Positions 42,103 to 50,793 of a stretch of DNA of 64,000 nucleotides are shown here, one piece after another. The DNA lies in NCBI RefSeq assembly GCF_035695185.1, contig NZ_DASSES010000206.1, positions 1 to 64,000 of the forward strand, read 5' to 3'. The notes below the pieces were generated by a model. The model worked only from the letters and a program-made list of their open reading frames with translations. It had not been told where the DNA came from and ran no database searches. Within the stretch, counting starts at the first letter, position 1. Each line of letters begins with the position of its first letter. The translations under genes and the position numbers were made by a program. Source of the stretch: Frateuria_A sp035695185 (GTDB lineage: Bacteria; Pseudomonadota; Gammaproteobacteria; Xanthomonadales; Rhodanobacteraceae).

Positions 42103-44070
42103 GTGAATGCACGTCGATGGATAGGCGCGATGGGGTTGCTGTGCGTCATGGCACTGCAGGCGCGACCGGTGTCCCTTGCCGATCTCGCGCGGCACATGCA
42201 GTACGACGCGGTGAAGATCTCGCCCGACGGCAGCTACGTCGCCGCCACGGCGGTGGTCAAGGGCCACACCGTGCTGGCGCTGGTGCGGCTCGCGGACATG
42301 AAGGGCCAGCTGGTACGCCCGCGCGAGGGGGATGCCGTCACCGGTTTCTGGTGGGTGTCGCCCTCCCGCGTGGTGTACACGGTAGGCATGCGCGTCGGCG
42401 GCTACGACGCGCCGCTGCCCTCGGGTGAACTGTACGGGGTCAACGCGGACGGGACCGGCGCGCAGATGCTGTTCGGCGCTCGCAAGCGCGGCATGGACAC
42501 CGGCTCGCTGGTTCCGCGGGTGACCAGTACGCGCGGCACGGCCGAATTCATCGCGGCGATCCCCGGCGACCCGAACCACGCACTGGTCTCGGTCGGCCTG
42601 TGGGATGCCGGCAGCGAAGACGAGAGGGTGGCGACCGCCTACCGCATGGACGTGCGCACAGGCGCATTGATCAAGCTGCTCGACGCGCCGATGCGCGGAG
42701 CCCGTTTCCTGGCCGACCACCGCGGACGCATCCGCTTCGCCTGGGGCGAGGACGAACATGGCGAGGCGCGGGTCTTCCAGCATCCGCTCGACGGCAGTGG
42801 CTGGAAGGCCATGCCGGCATTGCGCTCCGGGCGCTCGATACCGATCGCGTTCGACCGCGATGACAGCGCGGCCTACTTCACCTGTCCCGGTACCCCCACG
42901 GGCTTCGGCATCTGCCGCTGGACCGAGGCCAAGCCGGGGCTGGAGCAGGTCTGGAGCAACCCGGACGTCGAGGCGGACGGGCTACTGCAAGGTCTGGCGG
43001 AGGGCGACATCATCGGCGTGGCTTACATGGATGGTCGCGCCGCCATCGCGCCATTCGACATGCACTCGCCTGCGGCGCAGGCGCTGGTGGCGCTGATGAA
43101 ACAGTTTCCGGGGGAGAGCGTGCGTTTCGTCTCCGGCACCCGCGACGGTCGCCTGAGCGTGGTGCTGGTGGAGGCCGACGCCGATCCGGGCACGTTCTAC
43201 CTGTTCGACGCCCGCGCCGACACCTTGACACCACTGCTGCGCAGGGCGTCGTGGATCGCCCCCCTGTCGATGGCGACCAAGCAGCCGTTCGAGTTCACCG
43301 CGCGTGACGGCCTGAAGCTCCAGGGCTACGTGAGCTATCCGCCCGGCCATGAGCACGACAGGCATCTGCCGACCGTGGTGGTGGTGCATGGCGGTCCCTT
43401 CTTCGTGCGCGACCGCTGGGACTACGACGCCGACGTGCAGGCGCTGGCCACGCACGGCTACGCCGTGGTGCAGGTCAACTTCCGCGGTTCCGGCGGCTAC
43501 GGCTACGCCTTCGAGCAGGCCGGCTGGCGCGAGTGGGGTGGCCGCATGCAGGACGACGTCACCGACGCGACCCGCTGGGCGATCGGGAAGGGGATCGCCG
43601 ATCCGCGGCGCCTGTGCATCTATGGCGCCAGCTATGGCGGGTATGCCGCGCTCGAGGGGGCGGTCAAGGAGCCCGGGCTGTACAAGTGCGCCATCGGCTA
43701 CGTCGGCATCTACGACCTGCCCCGCATGTACCGCGATGGCGACACGCACGAGTCGACCGCCGGCAGGAACTTCCTCGCGCGCCAGGTGGGTGACGACATG
43801 GCCGAGCTGGCCAGGCGCTCGCCGGTCAACCAGCTCGACGCCCTCCAGGCCCACGTGATGCTGGTGGTCGGCGACAAGGACGAACGCGTTCCGCCGATCC
43901 AGGGCCTCAGCCTGCACAAGGCGTTGCTCGAGCGGAACGTCGCCCATGTCTGGCTGGAGAAGCCCGACGAGATGCACGGCTTCTACGACGAGGACAACAT
44001 CACCGAGCTGTACACCCGGATGATGGAGTTCATCGAGGCGAGCATCGGCCCGGGGGGCGGTTCCCATTAG
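42103..44070 (+). CDS. Secreted S9-family (prolyl oligopeptidase/DPP-type) peptidase
   Basis: A 655-residue protein starting with GTG (GGGGAGGA upstream); an overlapping ATG at 42107 is out of frame. It has a short signal (MGLLCVMALQARP), a seven-bladed propeller N-terminal part and an alpha/beta-hydrolase domain from about 400. The catalytic Ser is in GASYGGYAA (about 510), Asp in VVGDKDERVPP and His in PDEMHGF. These enzymes cleave small peptides, often after proline or alanine, in the periplasm. A possible -10 (TACAGT, 42042-42047) precedes it. It is divergent from the diguanylate cyclase. Confidence 0.92.
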   Translation: MNARRWIGAMGLLCVMALQARPVSLADLARHMQYDAVKISPDGSYVAATAVVKGHTVLALVRLADMKGQLVRPREGDAVTGFWWVSPSRVVYTVGMRVGGYDAPLPSGELYGVNADGTGAQMLFGARKRGMDTGSLVPRVTSTRGTAEFIAAIPGDPNHALVSVGLWDAGSEDERVATAYRMDVRTGALIKLLDAPMRGARFLADHRGRIRFAWGEDEHGEARVFQHPLDGSGWKAMPALRSGRSIPIAFDRDDSAAYFTCPGTPTGFGICRWTEAKPGLEQVWSNPDVEADGLLQGLAEGDIIGVAYMDGRAAIAPFDMHSPAAQALVALMKQFPGESVRFVSGTRDGRLSVVLVEADADPGTFYLFDARADTLTPLLRRASWIAPLSMATKQPFEFTARDGLKLQGYVSYPPGHEHDRHLPTVVVVHGGPFFVRDRWDYDADVQALATHGYAVVQVNFRGSGGYGYAFEQAGWREWGGRMQDDVTDATRWAIGKGIADPRRLCIYGASYGGYAALEGAVKEPGLYKCAIGYVGIYDLPRMYRDGDTHESTAGRNFLARQVGDDMAELARRSPVNQLDALQAHVMLVVGDKDERVPPIQGLSLHKALLERNVAHVWLEKPDEMHGFYDEDNITELYTRMMEFIEASIGPGGGSH

Positions 44071-44077
44071 CAGGGCA

Positions 44078-44106
44078 GGCGGGTGGCCAGCGAAGGCCGC
44101 CCCGCC
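44078..44106. terminator. Hairpin between convergent genes
   Basis: GGCGGG-T-GGCC, loop AGCGAA, GGCC-GC-CCCGCC gives a long interrupted stem immediately after the S9 peptidase stop, between convergent genes. No T run. Confidence 0.45.
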
Positions 44107-44122
44107 ACTCGTCATTGCTCCC

Positions 44123-44305
44123 CTAGCGGCGGGGCTTGCCCTTGACCGGCTGGCGCTCGGGCGTGCTGCCCGGATGGCCTTCGTCGCGCGGTGAAAAGGG
44201 AACCCGCTTGTAAGTCGGAGCCTTGTCCGCGGATGGGGCGGGGCGGTTGCCCTGGTAGATGCTGTGGATGTCGGACAGCGAGGTGGCGGGTTGCTTGTGC
44301 GACAC
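44123..44305 (-). CDS. Small basic hypothetical protein
   Basis: A 60-residue protein (GTG start, with AGGAG seven bases upstream) rich in Pro, Lys and Arg, with no membrane segment. It begins SHKQPATSLSDIHSIYQGNR and ends in PVKGKPRR. I recognise no family. The ribosome site and the sensible composition support it as a gene; a longer frame using an upstream ATG is less likely. Confidence 0.6.
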   Translation of the reverse strand: MSHKQPATSLSDIHSIYQGNRPAPSADKAPTYKRVPFSPRDEGHPGSTPERQPVKGKPRR

Positions 44306-44476
44306 GGTACGGCTCCTGGGCCGCACGGGTGCGGCGATGGCGGGAAGGCATCGCGCGCCCGGACATCGACGCGAGGGCTGGTTGCCCCGACACCATGCGC
44401 CTGCCGCCGTTAGCCGGGGGTTATTCGCCGAAGCCGGCGAGGCCCGGCGGGTGCTCGCGCCAGGACAGGCGCGGCA

Positions 44477-45232
44477 TCAGTAGGGATGCTGCCGGTAGAA
44501 CTGCGCCAGCTGCCGGTAGACCTCCGGCAGGTGCTGGCGCAGGGTGGCCGGGGCCTCGAAGAATTGTTCGCTGGCCACCGCGAAGAACTCGGCCTCGCTT
44601 TCCAGTCCGTACGGGTCGATCGGCAGGGACAGCCCGTCGCGATGGTCGTCGCGCAGCCGGTTCCATGCGCCGGAAAAGACCTCCGTCCAGGCGCGGCGAT
44701 CCATCCGCCGGTGCAACGGCGGGAAGCCATTGGCACTGCCGTTGAGCAGGTCGAGCTTGTGCGCCATTTCGTGGACGACCACGTTGCGGCCCGGCCGGTT
44801 TCCGGCATCCAGCACGTCCGCCCACGACAGGATCACCGGCCCGCGCCCCCATGCCTCGCCGGCCATCACGTCGCGGGTCTGGTGCACCACGCCCGCCGCG
44901 TCCGTGCGCGTGCGCCGCGGGATGAAGGCATCCGGATAGACGATCACGCTGTGCCAGCCGTCGTACCAGTCCAGGCCCAGTTTCAGGATCGGGACGCACG
45001 CGTGGGCCGCGAGCAGGACGCGGTCGGCGTCGTCCAGTGCCAGTCCCTGGACCGGCTCGATCGACTTGCCCTGAAGGAACAGCGTGGCCAGCACGCGCAG
45101 CGCCGCCTGGTCCGATGCGCCCATCCGGCGCGCGGGGGCGCACCGGCGCAGCGCGTCCTGCCAAAGGGAGTCGGCGATGGGATGCCGGGCGACGATGCGG
45201 CGTACGCGCCAGTTGCGGATCTTGTCGAGCAT
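44477..45232 (-). CDS. mtfA: MtfA-type zinc metallopeptidase
   Basis: A 251-residue cytoplasmic protein of the M90/MtfA family. The zinc motif HEMAHKLD is at 154-161, followed by the distal Glu in SEAEFFAVASEQFF. The N-terminal LFLQGKSIEPVQGLAL block and the VIVYPDAF segment are also family features. In E. coli MtfA cleaves small substrates and binds the Mlc repressor of the glucose uptake system. Length is normal. The start at 45232 has AGGGG upstream. It is on the same strand and downstream of nothing obvious; the neighbour upstream (GST) is divergent. Confidence 0.92.
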   Translation of the reverse strand: MLDKIRNWRVRRIVARHPIADSLWQDALRRCAPARRMGASDQAALRVLATLFLQGKSIEPVQGLALDDADRVLLAAHACVPILKLGLDWYDGWHSVIVYPDAFIPRRTRTDAAGVVHQTRDVMAGEAWGRGPVILSWADVLDAGNRPGRNVVVHEMAHKLDLLNGSANGFPPLHRRMDRRAWTEVFSGAWNRLRDDHRDGLSLPIDPYGLESEAEFFAVASEQFFEAPATLRQHLPEVYRQLAQFYRQHPY

Positions 45233-45432
45233 GGCCCCTGCGGGAAGAAGTCCGGGCGTCGCAAGCAATCAGGGCGGTATGTGCTTTTTACAAGCGGAGG
45301 AAAGCCACGCCGCCGGTCCGTCCGCGACGGCACCGGTCGCGGTGTCGATCCGCGCGCGGCCGGATCGTCGTGGAGATGGCAGTCTCCGCTTGCGCCAGCC
45401 TTCCGTGATCCCGACCGACGAGGAGTTCCAGG

Positions 45433-46101
45433 ATGACCATCACCATCACCGCCTTCGAACGTTCGCCCGACGGGGGCAAGGGGCTGGCACGCGACACCCG
45501 CGTCCGCTGGGCGCTGGAGGAGGCGGGGCAGCCCTACGCGGTACGCCTGGTGTCGTTCCAGGCGATGAAGCAGCCTGCGCACCTGGCGCTGCACCCGTTC
45601 GGGCAGATTCCCACCTACGAGGAAGACGGGCTCGCCCTGTTCGAGACCGGCGCGATCGTCTTGCATATCGCCGAGCGCCATGCGGGCCTGTTGCCGGACG
45701 CGGACCCCGCCCGGGCGCGGGCGATCGCGTGGATGTTCGCGGCACTCAACACGGTCGAGCCGCCGATCCTGGAGCTGGTCACCGCGAAGATCCTCGAGGG
45801 CGACAAGCCATGGGCGGCGGAACGCCTGCCGCTGGTGCTGGAGCGCATCCGCACCCGGGTCGGTCAGCTTTCCACGCGTCTGGGCGAGGCCGACTGGCTC
45901 GACGGCGCGTTCAGCGCAGGCGACCTGATGATGGTGTCGGTGCTGCTCAGGCTGCGGCCGTCGGGGGTGCTGGACGAATTCCCGAACCTGGCCGCCTATG
46001 TCGCCCGCGGCGAAGCGCGGCCGGCCTACCGGCGCGCCTACGCCGCGCAGGCGGCGGTGGCTGCCGGCCAGCGGGCGGCCGCCGGCGGCGCAGGGGCCTG
46101 A
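45433..46101 (+). CDS. Glutathione S-transferase family protein
   Basis: A 222-residue protein. The thioredoxin-like N-domain (to about 85) has DTRVRWALEEAG, then FGQIPTYEEDGLALFETGAIVLHI (the cis-Pro and the glutathione gamma-glutamyl binding E-T pair). The C-terminal all-helical domain ends with the N-capping box region SAGDLMMVSVL. It probably detoxifies electrophiles using glutathione. AGGAGTTCCAGG precedes the ATG. No linked pathway genes. Confidence 0.92.
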   Translation: MTITITAFERSPDGGKGLARDTRVRWALEEAGQPYAVRLVSFQAMKQPAHLALHPFGQIPTYEEDGLALFETGAIVLHIAERHAGLLPDADPARARAIAWMFAALNTVEPPILELVTAKILEGDKPWAAERLPLVLERIRTRVGQLSTRLGEADWLDGAFSAGDLMMVSVLLRLRPSGVLDEFPNLAAYVARGEARPAYRRAYAAQAAVAAGQRAAAGGAGA

Positions 46102-46135
46102 TGTTCCGGGTGTTGCCTTGAGGGCGCGGGCGGCG

Positions 46136-46152
46136 GCGATGCCGGCCATCGC
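46136..46152. terminator. Weak hairpin between convergent GST and HD-GYP genes
   Basis: GCGATG-CCGGC-CATCGC, a 6-bp stem in the 92-nt convergent gap; no T run. Confidence 0.3.
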
Positions 46153-46193
46153 ATCCGTTCGTCGCTCGACCTCGACGAGGCGCGCCCCGCGCC

Positions 46194-47393
46194 TCACGCG
46201 CGCAGCAACTGTGCCGTCTCCACGCCCCAGCGGCCGGGCTCCTCGATGGCGACGATCCGGTCCTCGCCGTGCTCCAGCTCGACCACGGCGGGTTCCAGCG
46301 GCTCGCCATCCGGCGCACTGCAGACCAGCCGCACCGTTGGCGTGAGCGAGCTGCCCGCACTTTGCTCGAGCACCATGGCGATGCGATCGGAAGCCAGTCG
46401 CACCAGGGTGCCGGCCGGATAGATGCCGATCAGCCGCACGAAGGCGTGGAAGATCTGCCGGTCGAAGTGACCCTCCTGCCACTCGGCCATCCGGCGGATG
46501 GCCTCGGCCGGCTCCCAGCCGCGCTTGTAGGGACGGTCCGAGGTGATCGCGTCGTACACGTCGCAGATCGCGCCCATGCGCGCCACGCGGCTGATCGCCT
46601 CGCCACCGAGCCGGTGTGGATAGCCGCTGCCGTCAGTCTTCTCGTGGTGATGCAGGCACACCTCCAGTGCCACCGGACCGGCCGCGGACTCGCGACGCAG
46701 GATGTCCCAGCCGAGCTCGGGATGCTGGCGCACCGAAGCCAGCTCGAGCGGCTCCAGTCGGCCCGGCTTGTTCAGCGTCGCATCCGGCACGCCGACCTTG
46801 CCGATGTCGTGCAGGAGGCCGGCGACCCCCAGCTCGGTCAGGGCGGCGCCCTCGAAGCCGAGCCGCCGGCCCAGCGCCATCATCAACGCGGCGACCGCGA
46901 CCGAGTGCAGGTAGGTGTAGTCGTCCTTGTTCTTCAGCCGGACGACGCTGAGCATGGCCGACGGGTTGCGTGCGATGGCCTGGTCCAGCTCGTCGACCAC
47001 GCCGGCGAGGTTTTCCGTCCGTAGCGCGCGACCCAGGCGGGCGTCTTCGAACAACGCCCTGGCGGCGAGCTTGGCACGGTCGCGGATCGCTTCGGCCCGC
47101 ACGACGTCGTCGCCGAACGCCGTACGTGGCGCCGCCGGCTCGCATGGGGGAGCGGGCGGGCTGTCGTCCGGGAGTGCCGGCGGCGGTGCCGGCGGCGCCT
47201 CGTCCGTGCCCTTGTGCGTGTCGATCCAGATCTCGTGCTCGCGGAGCGCGCGCAGCAGCTTCAGTGTCTCGGCATCGGCCACCCGGAAGGAACCGCGCCA
47301 GAACGGATGATCCAGCCACTTGCCCTCGATCCGGCGTACGTACATGCCCAGCGTGGCCCGGGTGGCGGGGATCTTCTTCAGTGGCGACTTCAT
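46194..47393 (-). CDS. HD-GYP cyclic-di-GMP phosphodiesterase with DUF3391
   Basis: A 399-residue protein. The N-terminal DUF3391 domain (ATRATLGMYVRRIEGKWLDH, FWIRD-like WIDTHKG) is followed by a Pro-rich linker and an HD-GYP domain with HSVAVAALMMALG, HDIGKVGVPDATLNKPG, HHHEKTDGSGYPHRL and DVYDAITSDRPYK. All metal and GYP residues are present, so it should hydrolyse c-di-GMP to pGpG and GMP. It is soluble. The window also has two diguanylate cyclases and an RpfC-like kinase. Confidence 0.95.
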   Translation of the reverse strand: MKSPLKKIPATRATLGMYVRRIEGKWLDHPFWRGSFRVADAETLKLLRALREHEIWIDTHKGTDEAPPAPPPALPDDSPPAPPCEPAAPRTAFGDDVVRAEAIRDRAKLAARALFEDARLGRALRTENLAGVVDELDQAIARNPSAMLSVVRLKNKDDYTYLHSVAVAALMMALGRRLGFEGAALTELGVAGLLHDIGKVGVPDATLNKPGRLEPLELASVRQHPELGWDILRRESAAGPVALEVCLHHHEKTDGSGYPHRLGGEAISRVARMGAICDVYDAITSDRPYKRGWEPAEAIRRMAEWQEGHFDRQIFHAFVRLIGIYPAGTLVRLASDRIAMVLEQSAGSSLTPTVRLVCSAPDGEPLEPAVVELEHGEDRIVAIEEPGRWGVETAQLLRA

Positions 47394-47622
47394 GTCCTGT
47401 CGTGCTCTCTACCGCTGACCGGGCGGGGTTCGGGCGCCGCCCCGGGGCCAGCATCGTCCGCGGGGACGAGAGGATGGGCGACGCGGGATGACAGGGCGGA
47501 TATCGGCCGGCCGTGGGCGGACTTGAGGGTCCGATGCGTGACGCAGAAGGCAGCAACGGAAAGCGATCGGACCGTCACGACCGTGGCGCGACAATCGCCT
47601 CCCCTGGCGACTGGGCGGCACC

Positions 47623-48441
47623 ATGCAGGCGCCCGCAAACGACCTCGGCTTCGGCGACGCCGTGGCGGCGTTCTACCAGCGGCACCTGGTGCCGTTGATC
47701 TTCGCGCCCTACGCGGCGGACCTGGCCACGCGGCTGATGGCGCAGCCGGTCCAGCGCGTGCTGGAGCTGGCGGCGGGCACGGGCGTGCTGACGCGCGCAC
47801 TGGCGGCGCGGTCGGCGCCCGGCATGCGGCTGATGGCCACCGACCTGAACGAGTCGATGCTGGCGGTGGCCCAGGCGCAGGGAGCCGTCGGGGCGGTAGC
47901 GTGGCGCCAGGCCGATGCCATGGCGCTACCCTTCGCCGCTGCCTCGTTCGACGCCGTGGTGTGCCAGTTCGGCGTGATGTTCTTTCCGGACAAGGCCGCT
48001 GCCTTTGCCGAGATGCGCCGGGTGCTACGCCCCGGTGGCACGGTGCTGTTCAACGTATGGGACCGCATCGAGACCAACGATTTCGCCCACCTGGTGACCG
48101 GCGCGGTCGGCGCGCTGTTCCCCGATGACCCGCCGCGCTTCCTCGCGCGCCTGCCCCACGGCTACTTCTCCCGCACAGCGATCGCCCGTGACCTGGCGCT
48201 CGCCGGCTTCGCCGCGGCGCCGGCATTCGAGACGGTCACCAAGGTCAGCCGCGCGGATACGCCGGCGACCGCCGCGCTGGCCTACTGCCAGGGCACGCCG
48301 CTGCGCGGCGAGATCGAGGCGCGCGACCCGGCGGGGCTGGAAGCGGCGACCACGGCGGCCGCCGATGCCATCGCCGCGCGGTTCGGCGCCGGCCCGGTGG
48401 AGGGCCGGATCCAGGCGGTGGTCGTGCGGGTGGCTGGTTGA
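47623..48441 (+). CDS. Class I SAM-dependent methyltransferase
   Basis: A 272-residue cytoplasmic protein. Motif I is RVLELAAGTGVLTRALA at about 45-61, motif II ATDLNESML, motif III region ADAMALPFAAASFDAVVCQ and motif IV MRRVLRPGGTVLFNVWD: a UbiE/methyltransferase-11 type fold. The substrate is a small molecule that cannot be identified from sequence. There is no ribosome site of note. The next gene, DUF3228, follows on the same strand after 66 nt. Confidence 0.9.
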   Translation: MQAPANDLGFGDAVAAFYQRHLVPLIFAPYAADLATRLMAQPVQRVLELAAGTGVLTRALAARSAPGMRLMATDLNESMLAVAQAQGAVGAVAWRQADAMALPFAAASFDAVVCQFGVMFFPDKAAAFAEMRRVLRPGGTVLFNVWDRIETNDFAHLVTGAVGALFPDDPPRFLARLPHGYFSRTAIARDLALAGFAAAPAFETVTKVSRADTPATAALAYCQGTPLRGEIEARDPAGLEAATTAAADAIAARFGAGPVEGRIQAVVVRVAG

Positions 48442-48471
48442 GCGCGGGCGGCCGCCGGCCGGCGGACGACG

Positions 48472-48477
48472 CGATAA
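48472..48477 (+). promoter_or_regulatory. Possible -10 element before the DUF3228 gene
   Basis: GATAAT lies 30 nt before the DUF3228 ATG, a usual spacing for a short leader. The -35 region is not clear. Confidence 0.35.
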
Positions 48478-48507
48478 TGCCGGCTCCCCCGCCACGACCA
48501 GTCCCGC

Positions 48508-49065
48508 ATGTCCATCGTCCTCACCGATTTCGCCCTTCCCCGGCTGTTCCCACGCGAGCGGCGCCGCAACACCATCCAGGACTGCACGCCCGAGGCCTTC
48601 GAGCGCCATCTCAACGAGGTGCCGCCGCTGAAGGTGCTCGACGGCTACGCCCCGTTCTGCAAGCTGCACGTGCATCGCAACTGGACCTCGACGCGCTGCC
48701 TGGCGGTGCCGATCACCGACGCGAACCGGCATCTCCTGCGCTCGGACTACGAGGCGCGCACGCGGGAGGAGTTGCCGGTGCTGGTGCGCTGGTTCGAGGG
48801 GCTGGATCCGCCGGTGGCCGGTTACCTGGTCCCGATCCTCTACAGCCGCGAACAGCTGGCGAAGGAGGGCACCCGCATCGAGGCCGACTGGGGCGTGGTG
48901 GGCTGCATGTACACCGCCGAGCCGGAAGAGACGCCGATGGCGCCCATCACGATGATGCGCAATGCGCTGGGCGTGGAAGAGGGCGGCTCGGGCGTGCCGC
49001 TGGATCGGGAGGCCTATCGCCGCAGCGTCGAGTTCTGGCGCACGCACGCCAACTGGCGAGGGTAG
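48508..49065 (+). CDS. DUF3228 family protein
   Basis: A 185-residue soluble protein whose pattern fits DUF3228: LTDFALPRLFPRERRRNTIQ, VLDGYAPFCKLHVHRNWTS, ARTREELPVLVRWFEGL and a late GVVGCMYTAEPEETPM. The function is not known. Length and motifs are complete. It stands between a methyltransferase and a YdeI-like gene on the same strand. Confidence 0.85.
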   Translation: MSIVLTDFALPRLFPRERRRNTIQDCTPEAFERHLNEVPPLKVLDGYAPFCKLHVHRNWTSTRCLAVPITDANRHLLRSDYEARTREELPVLVRWFEGLDPPVAGYLVPILYSREQLAKEGTRIEADWGVVGCMYTAEPEETPMAPITMMRNALGVEEGGSGVPLDREAYRRSVEFWRTHANWRG

Positions 49066-49145
49066 GGATTCAATCGGCGCCCGGAAACGCGCTTGCGCAC
49101 GGGCCCCGATGCCGTAGCCCCTTTGGTTGCCTGAGGACAGTCGAG

Positions 49146-49697
49146 ATGGACAAGAAGACGCACGCTTCCCGTTTCGAGGCCAGGCTGCTGCGCCCGGCAC
49201 AGCCGCGCGACGCGTCGTGGACCTTCGTGGTGCTGCCCGCGGAGGTCAGCGCGCGGTTGCCGCGGCGGGGCCGGACCAGCGTGGAGGGCAGGCTCAACGG
49301 ACAGACGTTCCGCGCCACGCTCGAGCCCGATGGCCGACTCAGTCACTGGCTCAGGGTGGATGCGGCGTTGCGCGAAGCCGCGGGCGCCGACGTCGGCGGG
49401 ACGGTCGTGCTCGAGATCGCGCCGGTGGCCCGGGAGCCGGAGCCGGAGCTTCCGTCGGACCTGCGCCAGGCGCTCGAGGGCGCGCCCGAGGCGCGGGCCA
49501 CCTGGGAGCGCACGACCACCCTCGCGCGCGTGGACTGGATCCACTGGATCACCTCCGCGAAGCAGCCGGCCACCCGCGCCAAGCGGGTGGTCGATGCCTG
49601 CGACATGCTCGCCTCGGGCAAGCGCCGGGTCTGCTGCTTCGATCCTTCCGGGCACTACAGCAAGGCGTTCGCGGCGCCCGACACGGACCAGGCGTAG
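49146..49697 (+). CDS. DUF1905 / YdeI (OmpD-associated) domain protein
   Basis: A 183-residue protein. Residues about 8-95 form a DUF1905 beta-barrel (FEARLLR, WTFVVLPAEVSARLPRRGRT, VEGRLNGQTFRATLEPDG). The C-terminal half is the YdeI/OmpD-associated domain (DLRQALEGAPEARATWE, WIHWITSAKQPATRAKRV). Proteins of this type are reported in tolerance to bacteriocins or cationic peptides, but their action is unknown. The C-terminal CCFDPSGHYSK is not typical. Confidence 0.88.
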   Translation: MDKKTHASRFEARLLRPAQPRDASWTFVVLPAEVSARLPRRGRTSVEGRLNGQTFRATLEPDGRLSHWLRVDAALREAAGADVGGTVVLEIAPVAREPEPELPSDLRQALEGAPEARATWERTTTLARVDWIHWITSAKQPATRAKRVVDACDMLASGKRRVCCFDPSGHYSKAFAAPDTDQA

Positions 49698-49738
49698 GCG
49701 ACCGCACGGCCGGGGATGCGTCACCCGGCTCGCGGCAC

Positions 49739-50263
49739 TCAGGGATGCAGCACCGCACCGTTCGGGACGGTATGCAACGGGGCCTGCGCGCCGTCGGCGA
49801 GCCTGGCCGCGAACGTGTCGAGCGTGTCCAGGTAGCGATCGCCCTCCAGGGCCTTGGCGTCGATCGCGCAGGTGGCGCGCGGTGCCTTGCCGAGCCGTTG
49901 CTGCATGTCGGCGAAGGCGCTGTCGGCGCCGCTTCCGCCCATGGTGCAGAAGAAGGCGACCTGTGCGAGGGCGGCCCCGTGGTCGTGCAGGAACCGGCGC
50001 ACCGGCGAGGCGGCGCGACCACCCCAGACCGGCGTTCCGAGCACGACGAGGCCGTAGCGGTCCAGCGCCACGGTGGGTTCGGCAACGGGCGGCAGGGTGC
50101 CCAGCAGGCGGTCCAGCGCAGCGCGCCAGACGGACACGTCGCCACGCAGGTCTTCGATCGCCAGTTCGTCCGCCCCCAGTCGAAGGGCGAGCGCATGGCC
50201 GACGCGCGCGGTGGTGCCGCTGCGGCTGTAGTAGGCGACGAGCGATGGGTTGGTGGGTGGCAT
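49739..50263 (-). CDS. Flavodoxin-like protein
   Basis: A 174-residue protein with the flavodoxin FMN phosphate loop at the start (YYSRSGTTARVGHAL) and later FMN regions (LVVLGTPVWGG, AFFCTMGGSGAD). It probably carries or transfers electrons with FMN. GGAGGG precedes the ATG. It is divergent from a small tautomerase gene; an FNR-like dyad lies in the shared 275-nt region, 87 nt from this start. Confidence 0.9.
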   Translation of the reverse strand: MPPTNPSLVAYYSRSGTTARVGHALALRLGADELAIEDLRGDVSVWRAALDRLLGTLPPVAEPTVALDRYGLVVLGTPVWGGRAASPVRRFLHDHGAALAQVAFFCTMGGSGADSAFADMQQRLGKAPRATCAIDAKALEGDRYLDTLDTFAARLADGAQAPLHTVPNGAVLHP

Positions 50264-50350
50264 GGCGTGTGCCCTCCGGTCGGCGAGGTGTGGGCAGGGT
50301 GCGGCGCCCCGGCTCCACGTCCCATGCTGGGCCGGCGTAAGGCGGCATGG

Positions 50351-50364
50351 TTGATGCAGGTCAA
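50351..50364. promoter_or_regulatory. FNR/Anr-like site between flavodoxin and tautomerase genes
   Basis: TTGAT-GCAG-GTCAA has one mismatch from the TTGAT-N4-ATCAA dyad and lies 87 nt before the flavodoxin start and 174 nt before the tautomerase start. Confidence 0.45.
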
Positions 50365-50538
50365 CCCCGTGCGACGCGCGGCGACTGCCGGGTCGCCGGC
50401 GTGCGGGAGAACCACGGACCCCGGCGTTCCGGCCAAGTCCGCCGGTGCCCGGGTCATTCAGGCGGTGGGCTGGCCTGGCCACACTGGCCGTGCAACAGGA
50501 CCTGTTGCTTTTCCCCCCAACGAAACGAGGAAGCGGCC

Positions 50539-50766
50539 ATGCCGATGATCAACGTGAAACTCATCCAGGGTGTTTTCGATGCCCACCAGAAGCAGGAAAT
50601 CGTCACCCGCCTCACCGACGCCATGGTCAGCGTGGAAGGCGAGAACATGCGCGGGGTCACCTGGGTGGTCGTCGAGGAAGTGCCGCAGGGCCAGTGGGCC
50701 ATCGGCGGCAAGCCGCTGTTCGCCAGCGACGTGTTCGCGATGAGCGGCGGGCGCAAGGTGGCCTGA
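50539..50766 (+). CDS. 4-oxalocrotonate tautomerase family protein
   Basis: A 75-residue tautomerase. After removal of Met the N-terminal residue is Pro (MPMINVKL), the catalytic base of the family. The helix FDAHQKQEIVTRLTDAMV and the strand MRGVTWVVVEEVPQGQWAIGG with the expected active-site Arg follow. It interconverts enol and keto forms of small acids; the physiological substrate is unclear. GAGGAAGC precedes the ATG. It is divergent from the flavodoxin gene. Confidence 0.93.
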   Translation: MPMINVKLIQGVFDAHQKQEIVTRLTDAMVSVEGENMRGVTWVVVEEVPQGQWAIGGKPLFASDVFAMSGGRKVA

Positions 50767-50793
50767 AAGGCGCAAGGACGGCCGGCCATCGCG